Assembly: GCA_902780385.1 (NCBI GenBank)
Contig: CACZFF010000020.1
Coordinates: 1 to 44,978, forward strand
Origin: an uncultured Lachnospiraceae bacterium
Lineage (GTDB): Bacteria > Bacillota > Clostridia > Lachnospirales > Lachnospiraceae
Direction: 5' to 3'
Length of the DNA stretch: 44,978 nt
Numbering within the stretch: the stretch's first letter is position 1; each line of letters opens with the position of its first letter. A model generated the notes under the pieces. The model saw nothing but the letters and a program-made list of their open reading frames with translations, was not told where the DNA came from and did no database searches. Made by a program: the position numbers and the translations under genes. Below are positions 16,474 through 24,889 of this stretch, piece by piece.

Positions 16474-16560
16474 ACATGAATCACAGACATGAATCACTGA
16501 CATGAATCACAGGCATACATCAAAGGTATACATCAAAGGTATGCATCACAGGCATCAGCA
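16474..16560 (-). repeat. Tandem atgaatcac / atacatcaa repeats before the kinase
   Basis: On the plus strand catgaatcac(a/t)ga occurs three times, then gtatacatcaaag twice, then gcatcacag twice: an imperfect 13-14 bp ladder filling half of the 231-bp spacer 16424-16654. Confidence 0.7.
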
Positions 16561-16654
16561 AAACCGAAAACAGTTTCAAATAAAGAATTGCCTTTTTAAA
16601 TGACTGTCTTTGAATGACTGTCTTTGCAGCGTCTGCCTGAAAATGCCGGATGAT

Positions 16655-18265
16655 TTATCTGTAAAGCTTACGGTAATCCGACGGACTGATGCCGGTGATC
16701 TTTTTGAAAAGTCTGGAAAAATATTTCAGGTCTTTGTAACCGACCATTTCGCAGACGTCCATCACTGAGCAGTCGTCGTTCATCAGTAGGCTCTTGGCGC
16801 GCTCGATCCTGACATGGGCCAGGTAGTCGGCAAAGCCCTGCCCGGTCTCTTTTTTGAAAAGGCTGGAAAAGTAGGTGGCATTGAAGCCGACCATCTCGCT
16901 GACGTCCTCCAGACGCAGAGGTTCCTCAAAGTGCTCCTGGATATATTTTTTGGCCAGTGTGATCGGGCGGCTCTCCTGCTCTGCCTTTTCCTCCTGCATC
17001 TGTCCGATGACTCCTGTAATTTCCTGCAGCAGCAGGTCGTGGATTTCCTGCAGGCTTCGACAGTACCAGAAGCGCTTGATCAGGTCCTCTTCAAAGGACG
17101 GGGCATTGCTTTTCTGCTGTGCCAGGCCGAAGCTGCAGGCACGGACCACTTCCTGGAACCATTCTGCGGCCATAATTCCGTTAAGAGGACGCAGCCGCAG
17201 CAGTTCGGAGAAACTGTTTGCCAGGGTCGCCTCAAAGAAGGACCTGTCGAGGTATTCTGCCGATTCCTGAAATTTCTTGCGGATACCGGGCTGCATGCGA
17301 TAGTGGCTGTCAAAAGAGATGTCCTCCGATTCCGCGTCGCGGACGGAGGCTCTTCCGCAGACTCTGTCCGCACAAAGCCAGACTGCCTCCCGGAGAGAGG
17401 CGGAGAGTTCGCTCGTCGTCGGTTTGCGCTTTCCAATGGAAATACTCACACGGATCCCCCAGAAAAGATCCCGCTGCTGTTCGATTTCCTTGCGGATTTT
17501 GGTGGAGCACTGGCGGACGTCAACAGCATCAAAGGAAGGAGCGCTGATGATGGCGGCGATTCCTTCCGGAATCAGGCCGGCTGCCGATGCCTCGGAGATT
17601 TTTTCGATATTTTTGCGCACAATATCCAGCGAATGCTGCATCAGGATCCTTCTGCTCCCCGGACCGCTCTCTGTGTCGGGTATATCGGGGTGGATCACCA
17701 TGGCATAGAACACATTTCCGGCGGGAGTCTCCCTGCCCTCTGTTTCCGGCAGGAGATCGACGCCATAGCTGTCATGGATCTCATCAACATTGCTGAAGGG
17801 GAGCTTGCGCAGCGCTGTGTCCCTCAAGTCCATCAGAAGCTGTTCTTGGTGATTTGCCGTGTTTTTCCGGCGGCTGGATTGATTTCCTTCTTCCCCGAGC
17901 CTGTCCCGGATGCGCAGGAGAATGGAATAGAGTTCATCCTTTTTCAGGGGTTTGAGAAGATAATCCTCCACACCGTATTTAATGGCCTTCTGGGCATATT
18001 CAAATTCCCGGTAACCGCTGATGATGATGCAGTGCAGGGTCGGCTGCAATTCCCGCGCCTGGCGGATCAGGTCGATTCCGCTGCAGCCGGGCATGCGGAT
18101 ATCGGTGACCAGAAGATGGGGCTGTGTCTCTTCAATCAGCCGCAGGGCACTGAGGCCGTCGTGGGCGATACCCGCGATTTCATAGCCCATCTGCTCCCAG
18201 TCGATCAGCCTTTGAAGAAGGAAGATGACTTTTTTTTCATCGTCGGCGAGGATGACTTTCAACAT
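16655..18265 (-). CDS. YesN-type response regulator with AraC DNA-binding domain
   Basis: A 536-residue regulator. The receiver domain (residues 1-120) has the acidic pair in LADDE, phospho-acceptor Asp55 in VTDIRMPG, and the Lys of LLKPLKKDE. The middle (about 160-420) is a variable region resembling the GGDEF-like spacer of YesN proteins. The C-terminus (about 435-536) has two AraC helix-turn-helix motifs: LRLEDVSEMVGFNATYFSSL and SVMDVCEMVGYKDLKYFSRL. CAGGAG lies upstream of ATG 18265. It would be phosphorylated by the adjacent soluble kinase and most likely activates the RbsABC-type transporter genes upstream. Confidence 0.92.
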   Translation of the reverse strand: MLKVILADDEKKVIFLLQRLIDWEQMGYEIAGIAHDGLSALRLIEETQPHLLVTDIRMPGCSGIDLIRQARELQPTLHCIIISGYREFEYAQKAIKYGVEDYLLKPLKKDELYSILLRIRDRLGEEGNQSSRRKNTANHQEQLLMDLRDTALRKLPFSNVDEIHDSYGVDLLPETEGRETPAGNVFYAMVIHPDIPDTESGPGSRRILMQHSLDIVRKNIEKISEASAAGLIPEGIAAIISAPSFDAVDVRQCSTKIRKEIEQQRDLFWGIRVSISIGKRKPTTSELSASLREAVWLCADRVCGRASVRDAESEDISFDSHYRMQPGIRKKFQESAEYLDRSFFEATLANSFSELLRLRPLNGIMAAEWFQEVVRACSFGLAQQKSNAPSFEEDLIKRFWYCRSLQEIHDLLLQEITGVIGQMQEEKAEQESRPITLAKKYIQEHFEEPLRLEDVSEMVGFNATYFSSLFKKETGQGFADYLAHVRIERAKSLLMNDDCSVMDVCEMVGYKDLKYFSRLFKKITGISPSDYRKLYR

Positions 18266-18279
18266 GATGCTCAGCTCCT

Positions 18280-18360
18280 GAAAAAACTTATGATCTGAAA
18301 AAACCTGTGTCTGAAAAAACTTATTCCTGGCACAAACTTATGTCTGAATAAATCTTTTTC
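18280..18360 (-). repeat. Tandem ctgaaaaaactta repeats before the response regulator
   Basis: On the plus strand ctgaaaaaactta(tg), ctgaaaaaacctg, ctgaaaaaactta and ctgaataaatc follow one another. Read on the gene strand the final unit (aagttttttcaggag) supplies the ribosome-binding site of the response regulator. Confidence 0.7.
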
Positions 18361-18371
18361 TTTAAGAAAAA

Positions 18372-18404
18372 ATGCTGCCACGGCACCGGGTGCTGTGACA
18401 GCAT
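18372..18404 (-). terminator. Terminator between transporter and two-component genes
   Basis: On the minus strand an ATGCTG...CAGCAT stem with inner GTG/CAC and GCACC/GGTGC pairing is followed by a six-base T-run (plus-strand A-run 18366-18371). It separates rbsB from the response regulator, allowing independent or attenuated expression. Confidence 0.8.
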
Positions 18405-18413
18405 GCATTATAC

Positions 18414-18444
18414 GTTACTGTTCACGCCCTCTTGAGGGCGGAAC
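18414..18444. repeat. gttactgttcacgccct hairpin element, copy 1
   Basis: CGCCCTC (18425-18431) pairs with GAGGGCG (18434-18440), flanked by GTTC/GAAC. The leading cgttactgttcacgccct closely matches 22456-22473. The rest of the 18266-18616 spacer holds no gene. Confidence 0.65.
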
Positions 18445-18616
18445 CAAAGCCACGCAAAGACACCTCGAGGCTCGTGCCAGTCTGAACAGCAATATATTAT
18501 ACACCAACAGGGTGCCTTTGCGATAACAATCCTGACATCTGGTCAGGCCGGCTCTGGTCAGGCCAGGCATCCGTCAATCACTTTCGAGATGCTGTGGATC
18601 TGGCCGGGACGCAGTA

Positions 18617-19618
18617 TTATTCGTAATCCGCGACGTTTTCCTTGTCGATCCAGATGTTGGTGGTGATGATGGTATTGCTCTCGAGGGTCTCGCCGTCGAT
18701 CAGCTTGCAGGCTGCTTCGATGCCGTTGGCTGCCATTGCGCCGCCGTCCTGGGAAACAGTACCGGTGATTCTGCCGTCCTTGATGGCCTCAAAACCGTCG
18801 GGTGTGCCGTCAACGCCGGTAATGATGATGCCGCTGTCTGCGCCTGCTGCGTTGCCTGCGCCGACTGCCATGCCGTCGTTCTCGCAGATGATGGCGTCAA
18901 GGTCATAAGCGGAGAGCCAGCTCTCGACTGTGCCCTGTGCGGAAGCGGTATCCCACTGGCAGTCAGCGGGCTCCACGACCTGGACCATGTCGGGATAGTT
19001 CTTGAGGACGTTCTCATAGCCTTCCAGTCTCTGCAGGCCGCCGGCATCACCGGAGGGGCCTGTGAGGATTGCGATGTTGCCCTTGCCGCCCAGAAGGTCA
19101 GCGACGTGCTGCATCTCGGTCTCGCCGGCAGTTACGTTGTCACCGCAGGAAAGTGCGGAGATACCGTGATTCTCCCAATCTGTGCAGGCGGAGATGACGT
19201 TGATCATGATCACGCCCTTGTCTGCTGCAGCCTGTGCTGCATCGCCGAGTCCGTCGGGATCTACGGGCTCAAACAGGATTGCCTGGTAGCCTTCGGAAGT
19301 GCACTGCTCGATCTGGCTGATCTGCTTTGCAGCGTCCTGGTCAGCGCTGAGGATGGTGAGTTCGACACCAAGCTCTGCAGCCTTGGCTTCTGCTGCCTCG
19401 GTGACAGCGATCTGGAATGCGTTGGTCTGGTGCTGCTGGATCAGGGCGATCTTGTAGCCGCCTGCAGCTGCATCAGAGCCGGCTTCAGCCTCAGTTGTCT
19501 CGGCTGCATCTTTTTCTGCAGTATCGGAGCTGCTCGCAGAAGAGGAGCCGCCGCAGCCTGCGAGCAGGCCTGCAGACAGGATACCGGCCATAAGGATGGC
19601 CATCAGTCTCTTTTTCAT
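18617..19618 (-). CDS. Sugar ABC transporter substrate-binding lipoprotein (RbsB-like)
   Basis: A 333-residue periplasmic-binding-protein-like lipoprotein. The signal peptide ends in the lipobox LLAGC near residue 20, followed by a Ser/Ala/Glu-rich tether (to about residue 55). The mature domain is Peripla_BP_4 type: KIALIQQHQTNAFQIAVTEAAE, AILFEPVDPDGLGDA and CENDGMAVGAGNAA fit the ribose/galactose-binding fold. ATG 19618 follows GGAGG. It binds a monosaccharide or related ligand and delivers it to the RbsA/RbsC partners; the exact sugar is unknown. Confidence 0.92.
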   Translation of the reverse strand: MKKRLMAILMAGILSAGLLAGCGGSSSASSSDTAEKDAAETTEAEAGSDAAAGGYKIALIQQHQTNAFQIAVTEAAEAKAAELGVELTILSADQDAAKQISQIEQCTSEGYQAILFEPVDPDGLGDAAQAAADKGVIMINVISACTDWENHGISALSCGDNVTAGETEMQHVADLLGGKGNIAILTGPSGDAGGLQRLEGYENVLKNYPDMVQVVEPADCQWDTASAQGTVESWLSAYDLDAIICENDGMAVGAGNAAGADSGIIITGVDGTPDGFEAIKDGRITGTVSQDGGAMAANGIEAACKLIDGETLESNTIITTNIWIDKENVADYE

Positions 19619-19624
19619 ATTCTT

Positions 19625-19740
19625 TCCTCCTTGGTAGAATAAATAAAAATGCTGTTGCATCACATGCGGCCGCTTAACAGCAGCATGAGAATGCTGTTTA
19701 CATCACACACGGCATGGACTGCAGCCGTGTGAAAATGTCC
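19625..19740 (-). repeat. Repeat and hairpin block between permease and lipoprotein genes
   Basis: The words aatgctgttgcatcaca (near 19648) and aatgctgtttacatcacac (near 19691) form an imperfect tandem pair. ACACGGC/GCCGTGT makes a hairpin near 19707-19730. It may set the higher expression of the binding protein compared with the membrane subunits. Confidence 0.5.
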
Positions 19741-19757
19741 TTTACATGTGCCGCCGC

Positions 19758-20720
19758 TTAATTCTTCCTGCTCTTGCCCTTGACGTCGATCAGGACAGCC
19801 AGGACGATGATGAGACCCTTGACGATCTTCTGCCAGTGAGAGGAGACGCCGAGGATATCGAGGCCGTTGGCGATGACAGTGATCAGAAGTGTGCCGACGA
19901 CAACGCCCCAGGGCTTGCCGACACCGCCGGTCATGGAGACGCCGCCCACGACACAGGCCGTGATGGCATCCATCTCATAGCTCTCAGCTGCGGTGGGCTG
20001 TCCGATGGTGACACGGGAAGTCATCAGGAAACCGCACAGACCTGCCAGGAAGCCGGCAATCGCAAAGGTGGAGATGCGGATCGCGGTAGTGTTGATACCG
20101 GCAACTTTCGCTGCCTGCAGGTTGCCGCCGCAGGCGTAAACTCTGCGTCCGTACACGGTTTTTGCCAGTACGAAGGAGCAGATGATAATGACAATGATCA
20201 GGAAAACGGCCAGCATGGGAATGCCTGCGATGGAACCGGCGGCGATTGCCTTGTAGGGCTCGCTCATGCCGATGACAGGCTTGCCGTTAGAGGCCAGCAG
20301 GGCAAGTCCGCGGACTGCGGTCATTGTGCCCAGGGTCATGATGAAGGGCGGCAGTTCGCCGACGGCGACGCCGACACCGTTGATGAGACCGACGCCGAGT
20401 CCGGCCAGCAGTGCCGCGATCAGGGCCAGGATCAGAGGATTGTTTCCCTGTCCGAGCATGGCGGCCAGGATGCCGGAAAAGGCTACGGTGGAACCGACAG
20501 ACATATCAAATCCGCCGGAAATAATGACGAACATCATACCGAATGCCAGGATTCCGTTGATGGATGCCTGCTTCAGAATGTTGACCAGGTTGCTGGGTGT
20601 GATGAAGCTCGGCTTGAGGATCGTCAGTCCGATGACGATAATGATGAAAATTACAAAAATAAAGTATTCGCTGATCAGCGATTTCAGATTTTTTCCTTTG
20701 TTCAGCTCATCCTGTTTCAT
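19758..20720 (-). CDS. Sugar ABC transporter permease (RbsC-like)
   Basis: A 320-residue polytopic permease of the BPD_transp_2 (RbsC/MglC) family. It has 8-10 hydrophobic segments with the family blocks SGGFDMSVGSTVAFSGILAA near residue 70, INGVGVAVGELPPFIMTLGT near residue 115 and VVGGVSMTGGVGKPWGVVVG near residue 258. ATG 20720 has GGGAGGAG upstream; the frame extends 15 codons further without a ribosome site. It lies 34 bp after the ATPase gene. Confidence 0.93.
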   Translation of the reverse strand: MKQDELNKGKNLKSLISEYFIFVIFIIIVIGLTILKPSFITPSNLVNILKQASINGILAFGMMFVIISGGFDMSVGSTVAFSGILAAMLGQGNNPLILALIAALLAGLGVGLINGVGVAVGELPPFIMTLGTMTAVRGLALLASNGKPVIGMSEPYKAIAAGSIAGIPMLAVFLIIVIIICSFVLAKTVYGRRVYACGGNLQAAKVAGINTTAIRISTFAIAGFLAGLCGFLMTSRVTIGQPTAAESYEMDAITACVVGGVSMTGGVGKPWGVVVGTLLITVIANGLDILGVSSHWQKIVKGLIIVLAVLIDVKGKSRKN

Positions 20721-20754
20721 GAGTTGCTCCTCCCGTTTATGTGAATGGTAATTA

Positions 20755-22248
20755 TCAGACCTCAATTTTGGATGCCAGAGTCATGATCTCTTCCTGAGAG
20801 AACTGGTCACGGCTGAGTTCGCCGGAGAGATTTCCTTCAGACATGACGGCGATCCTGTCGCAGACACCCATGAGCTCCGGGATCTCCGAAGAGATCATGA
20901 TGACCGCTTTGCCCTGCTGTACCAGATTTCCAATCAGCAGGTAGATATCACGCTTTGCACCGACATCGATGCCGCGTGTAGGCTCATCCAGAATGATGAT
21001 GTCCGGATCGTTCAGAAGCCATTTGCCGATGACAACCTTCTGCTGATTGCCGCCGGACAGGTTTCCGACGATCTGATCTCCGGAAGGAGTCTTGATCTTG
21101 AGTTTTTCGATATATTCCTGAGAGGCTTTTCTGGCCTTGGTCTTGCTGTAGAGACCATTCTCCAGCAGCTTTTTGATGGCGACCATGGCGATATTGTCAT
21201 TGACTGTACCGCGCAGGTTGAGGCCGGTGACCTTGCGGTCCTCCGTGACCAGTGCAACGCCCTCTTTGATGATGTCTTTGGGAGAGTGGACGGTGATCTT
21301 TTTGCCCTTGACGAAAATCTCGCCCTGCGAGAGCTTGTGCATACCGAAGATTCCCTCGACCAGTTCACTGCGCCCTGCGCCGACCAGACCGCCGATGCCC
21401 AGGATCTCGCCCTTGCGGACCGAGATGCTCACACCTTTGACCTTGTTGTCCGCGCGCACGATGTTTTTTGCCTCGAAGACCACTTCGCCGATCTTGGCCT
21501 CAGCCTTAGGGAAGACGTCTGTGATCTCACGGCCGACCATCATCTTGATCAGCTGCGGCTCGTCCAGATCCTTTGCATCACCGGAACCCACATAAGTGCC
21601 GTCGCGGTAGACGCTGATCCGGTCGCAGATGGTAAAGATCTCATCCATGCGGTGGGAGATATAAATGATGGCGACACCCTGCTCCTTCAGTCTGCGGATA
21701 TGTCCGAACAGAAGCTCAACCTCTCGGTCCGTGATAGCCGCAGTGGGCTCGTCCATGATGATGACTTTCGCGTTGACTGAGATGGCCTTGATGATTTCGA
21801 TCAGCTGGCACTGGGCCACTGTCAGGTTCCGCAAAAGCTCCATGGGGGAAACGTGCAGTCCGCATTCCGCGATCAGACGTTTCGACTCCTCGATCTCGGC
21901 CTTTTTGTCAACGAGACCATTTTTGCGGATCTCGCGGCCGACGAAAATATTTTCATAGACGGGCATGTCGAGGATCGGGTTCAGCTCCTGGTGGATCATC
22001 GCAACGCCTCTGTCCATTGCTTCCTTGGGATTGGATACCTGATAAGGCTGTCCGTTGAAGAGGATCTCGCCGCCCTCATCTTTTGTGTAGATTCCCATCA
22101 GAATCTTCATCAGCGTCGACTTGCCTGCGCCGTTTTCCCCCATCAGCGCATGTACTTCTCCGGGCCTGACCTGCAGCTGAACATGATCCAGAGCCTTCAC
22201 ACCGGGAAATGTCTTACTGATGTCTTTCATTTCCAAAATATAGTCCAT
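20755..22248 (-). CDS. Sugar ABC transporter ATPase, two cassettes (RbsA/MglA-like)
   Basis: A 497-residue tandem ATPase. The first cassette has Walker A GENGAGKSTLMKIL (near residue 37), Walker B VIIMDEPTAAITD and the altered signature LTVAQCQ. The second has a divergent P-loop (GGLVGAGRSELVEG), signature NLSGGNQQ and Walker B IIILDEPTRGIDVG. This asymmetry is normal for RbsA. GGGAGGGAAGT precedes the ATG. It is the first gene of the transporter operon; its intact motifs contrast with the pseudo-ATPase 6 kb downstream. Confidence 0.94.
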   Translation of the reverse strand: MDYILEMKDISKTFPGVKALDHVQLQVRPGEVHALMGENGAGKSTLMKILMGIYTKDEGGEILFNGQPYQVSNPKEAMDRGVAMIHQELNPILDMPVYENIFVGREIRKNGLVDKKAEIEESKRLIAECGLHVSPMELLRNLTVAQCQLIEIIKAISVNAKVIIMDEPTAAITDREVELLFGHIRRLKEQGVAIIYISHRMDEIFTICDRISVYRDGTYVGSGDAKDLDEPQLIKMMVGREITDVFPKAEAKIGEVVFEAKNIVRADNKVKGVSISVRKGEILGIGGLVGAGRSELVEGIFGMHKLSQGEIFVKGKKITVHSPKDIIKEGVALVTEDRKVTGLNLRGTVNDNIAMVAIKKLLENGLYSKTKARKASQEYIEKLKIKTPSGDQIVGNLSGGNQQKVVIGKWLLNDPDIIILDEPTRGIDVGAKRDIYLLIGNLVQQGKAVIMISSEIPELMGVCDRIAVMSEGNLSGELSRDQFSQEEIMTLASKIEV

Positions 22249-22456
22249 ACTTCCCTCCCATGCAGCGGTCCCCGCTGCATTTCGGTTGACTGCTGTTTCT
22301 GTTTTTGCGCTGATTATTTTAGCAGAGACAATTTTTGCATCAAATGGCGTATTTTCACTTCAGGGGGGACAATTTTCAGATGTTTTGCAGTTACTGTCAC
22401 AGTTGCAGGGGATTGTGCAGCTTGACGAGACGGTGTTCCCTCAGCCGCCTTTTGAC

Positions 22457-22577
22457 GTTACAGTACACGCCCTATCGAGGGCGTGTACATGTAACGCTGC
22501 GAAAATCGCATTCCAATGCGCTGCGCGCGCGATTTTCGCCGTTCAACTCGGGTTTTGCGCAAAAAAGCGCGCAAAAC
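22457..22577. repeat. String of three hairpins upstream of the rbsA-like gene
   Basis: GTACACGCCCT (22463-22473) pairs with AGGGCGTGTAC (22478-22488) with loop ATCG and an outer GTTAC/GTAAC. GCGAAAATCGC (22499-22509) pairs with GCGATTTTCGC (22529-22539). GTTTTGCGC (22552-22560) pairs with GCGCAAAAC (22569-22577). Two further ctgtacagtaa words occur near 22597 and 22740. The whole 532-bp gap 22249-22780 otherwise holds only the divergent promoters; a TATACT at 22673-22678 is the best plus-strand -10. Confidence 0.8.
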
Positions 22578-22780
22578 ATCTCGCGTTTCAGGTGGGTCTG
22601 TACAGTAACTTTTTGACTTCAACATCATAAATAATGCATTGGAGGACATTTTCAATCAGTGGCCGGACATGCTATACTGGTCATGGATTTGTCGGGATCC
22701 GCGAAACAGCCTGGCAGAGCGCTTGCGCTTCAGACGGATCTGTACAGTAATGTTTAACACCCAGGGAGGGATAAGGATTT

Positions 22781-22870
22781 ATGAAAAGAATGATTATCGT
22801 AGTAACTGCGATCACAGCTATTGCAGCAATTGCAATCACGACCATCTCCGTTCCGGACAGATTTGAATGA
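22781..22870 (+). CDS. 29-residue hydrophobic peptide
   Basis: A short frame with ATG 22781 and TGA 22868-22870, preceded by CCAGGGAGGG and AAGGA. It encodes a basic N-terminus (MKR) and a continuous hydrophobic stretch (about residues 4-23, Ile/Val/Ala/Thr rich), ending DRFE. That is the shape of a single-span membrane peptide, with resemblance to small toxin-like or membrane-modulating peptides but no recognised family. It is followed by tandem repeats and a bidirectional terminator, so it looks like its own transcription unit. Size makes it uncertain. Confidence 0.55.
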   Translation: MKRMIIVVTAITAIAAIAITTISVPDRFE

Positions 22871-22945
22871 TGTGGTTCAAAGGATGTGATTCAAAGAAAC
22901 GTTTCATGATTCAAAAGAAATGATTCAAAAGATGTGAAACATCAT
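22859..22945 (+). repeat. Tandem gattcaaa(r)gatgtg repeat after the small peptide
   Basis: Five imperfect copies of (g/t)(a/g)ttcaaargatgtg. The first recognisable copy (atttgaatgatgtg) contains the TGA stop of the peptide gene. Confidence 0.65.
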
Positions 22946-22970
22946 AGGAAATAATCCGGTTTATATGCAC

Positions 22971-23019
22971 AAAAAAGGATTGAGGAAAAGCATTTACAGC
23001 CTTTCCTCAATCCTTTTTT
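22971..23019. terminator. Bidirectional terminator
   Basis: A perfect 18-bp stem, AAAAAAGGATTGAGGAAA (22971-22988), with its complement at 23002-23019, giving T-runs on both strands. It serves the small peptide gene (plus) and the HPr-LDH gene (minus). Confidence 0.9.
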
Positions 23020-23157
23020 ACATTTTTCTTATCGTATTTCTTATCGTATCATCTCATATCATCATTTCAGAACTGCGCACCCGCAGTGAAACGGGTTTTG
23101 CAGGCCGCTGTCCGCACTTCCCGGCAGGGCGCGGGGGTGCGGGCGGTGAAGAAATCA

Positions 23158-24456
23158 TCAGATGACTTCCGCGGGACCGAAATCCAGCTGCTCGTTGAAG
23201 TTGCGGGCGTTCTCCATGGTGACGGCTGCGATCGCCTGCAGGGCCTCTCTGGTGAAGAAGGCCTGGTGGGAGGTCAGGATCAGGTTGGGGAACATGGTCA
23301 GACGCGCGACGATATCGGTGTCGATCATATCGTCGGAGCGGTCCATGTAGACGTTGGCATCCTCGCCCTCGTAGACATCCAGCGCGACAGCGTGGAACTT
23401 GTTGGCCTGCAGTCCCTTGATCAGGGCATCTGCGTCGATGAGGGGACCGCGGGAAGTGTTGACCAGCATGACGCCGTCTTTCATCATGTTGATGGCTTCC
23501 TCGTCGATCAGGTGATAGGTGCCGCCGTCGCCCATGATCAGGGGAGCGTGCACAGAAATGAGGTCGGCCTTTCTGAGGACATCTTCTTTGGAGGCATAAG
23601 TGAGGAGACCTTCCTCCTCAAGAGCCTTGTTGGGGAATGCGTCCCAGCCCATGACCGTCATGCCGTAGCCCTTGCAGATGCGGGCCATGATCTGGCCGAT
23701 GCGGCCGGTGCCCAGAATGCCGGCGACCTTGTTGTTGAGGTCGACGCCCAGCAGTCCGCTCAGGGCGAAATTGTTGTCCTTGACCTTGATATAGGACTTG
23801 TGGATGCGGCGGTTTGCAGCCTGAATGATGGTCATGGCATGCTCAGCGACCGCATAGGGGGAATAGGCCGGAACACGCAGGACCTTGATGCCGTATTCCT
23901 TTGCGGCTTCCGCATCGACGTTGTTGAAACCGGCGCAGCGCAGCAGGATCAGGCGGACGCCGCCTTTGGCGAGAACCTTGATGACTTCGCGGGGAGCTTC
24001 ATCGTTGACGAAAATGCAGACAGCGTCGAAGCCTTCTGCAAGATGGGCGGACTCGATGGTCAGTCTGCTGCTGAAATAAGTGATGTCTACATTGTAAGTT
24101 CCTTCGCCCTTGTCCTTGGAGAGTTCACTGAAGAAGAGGCGGTCATAATCTTTTGTGCCGTAGAAGGCGACGCGGAGAATATCGGAGGATTTGTCCTGGG
24201 GAGCGACTTCACTGAGAACACCCTGGATGATCTCAATGGCCTTGTCCTCGTCCGGACCTTCCGCGGTGATATTGAGAACGGAACCTTTTTTTGCCTGGAG
24301 GGCAAGAATCTGCAGGACATTCTTGCCGGAAGCCGTTTTCCCCTCATACTCAAGGGTCACGTTGCTCTTGATTCCGGTGCAGGCCTGTGCCAGCAGGGCC
24401 GCGGGACGGGCATGGATGCCGAGAGGATTTTTTACAGCGTACTGTAAGCTTTTCAT
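23158..24456 (-). CDS. HPr domain fused to D-lactate dehydrogenase
   Basis: A continuous 432-residue frame joining a PTS phosphocarrier to a dehydrogenase. Residues 1-88 are an HPr domain: His15 in NPLGIHARPAALL is the EI-phosphorylated histidine with its Arg17, and the rest (LEYEGKTASGK...KKGSVLNITAEGPDEDKA) matches HPr throughout. Residue 46, the HPrK target Ser in Firmicute HPr, is Asn. Residues 93-432 are a D-2-hydroxyacid dehydrogenase most like fermentative D-LDH (VPAYSPYAVAEHA). The NAD loop GILGTGRIG is at 246-254 with Asp272, and the catalytic set is Arg336, Glu365 and His397. ATG 24456 is preferred over 24462 because AAAGGA lies six bases upstream and His then falls at 15. It has its own promoter. 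The likely role is NADH-dependent pyruvate reduction under PTS phosphate control; regulation is inference. Confidence 0.92.
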   Translation of the reverse strand: MKSLQYAVKNPLGIHARPAALLAQACTGIKSNVTLEYEGKTASGKNVLQILALQAKKGSVLNITAEGPDEDKAIEIIQGVLSEVAPQDKSSDILRVAFYGTKDYDRLFFSELSKDKGEGTYNVDITYFSSRLTIESAHLAEGFDAVCIFVNDEAPREVIKVLAKGGVRLILLRCAGFNNVDAEAAKEYGIKVLRVPAYSPYAVAEHAMTIIQAANRRIHKSYIKVKDNNFALSGLLGVDLNNKVAGILGTGRIGQIMARICKGYGMTVMGWDAFPNKALEEEGLLTYASKEDVLRKADLISVHAPLIMGDGGTYHLIDEEAINMMKDGVMLVNTSRGPLIDADALIKGLQANKFHAVALDVYEGEDANVYMDRSDDMIDTDIVARLTMFPNLILTSHQAFFTREALQAIAAVTMENARNFNEQLDFGPAEVI

Positions 24457-24538
24457 ATGCATTCCTTTCCTGAAACAATGTAGAATATTTAATCGAAATA
24501 ATGTTACTGATTGAACAAAATTCTACCAATAATATTAT

Positions 24539-24567
24539 ATTATAATAGGTTAGCTTTGTTTAATCAA
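24539..24567 (-). promoter_or_regulatory. Sigma-A promoter of the HPr-LDH gene
   Basis: On the minus strand TTGATT (24567-24562), a 17-bp spacer and TATAAT (24544-24539). The predicted leader is about 75 nt. Confidence 0.8.
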
Positions 24568-24697
24568 TAGTCTGCATGCATGGATATATATTTACCTGCA
24601 TTTATGGATACCTGCCTGCTGACTGGCTGTGTTACACACATGCTTTCTGGAGGGCGTGAGAATTATGACGGGATTAATCCCGGTCAAAACCTGTAAA

Positions 24698-24738
24698 AAA
24701 TGCCCGGCAGAAGTCGTTAAGATCTCTGCCGGGCATTT
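24698..24738 (-). terminator. Terminator after the GH25 gene
   Basis: AAATGCCCGGCAGA (24698-24711) pairs with TCTGCCGGGCATTT (24725-24738); on the minus strand it runs into TTTTTT. It lies 150 bp past the lysozyme stop. A palindrome CGGGATTAATCCCG sits nearby at about 24669-24682. Nothing else is seen in 24568-24889. Confidence 0.8.
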
Positions 24739-24889
24739 GTGATCAATATGTTTTATAAAGTATTAGTACTGTAAAGCGTATTCTTTTTATTATAATCACA
24801 CTTGTGGCCATGGGCGAGTGCCCGCAAACATGTATGAATAAACTACGCGCTGCTCCGGAATATCAGAAAAGCAATGTTTTCCCCTGACA

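Noticed and set aside
16814-18298. A 494-codon open frame on the plus strand opposite the response regulator
   Set aside because: It mirrors the GC-rich third positions of the well-supported minus-strand gene, has no ribosome site, and its translation shows no recognisable domain.
23086-24447. A 453-codon plus-strand open frame opposite the HPr-LDH gene
   Set aside because: Shadow of the minus-strand gene; repetitive Val/Asp/Gly translation without domains. Other long shadows rejected the same way include 13658-14428, 14849-15556, 19746-20744, 24986-25927, 31017-31958, 34463-35800 and 36263-37180.
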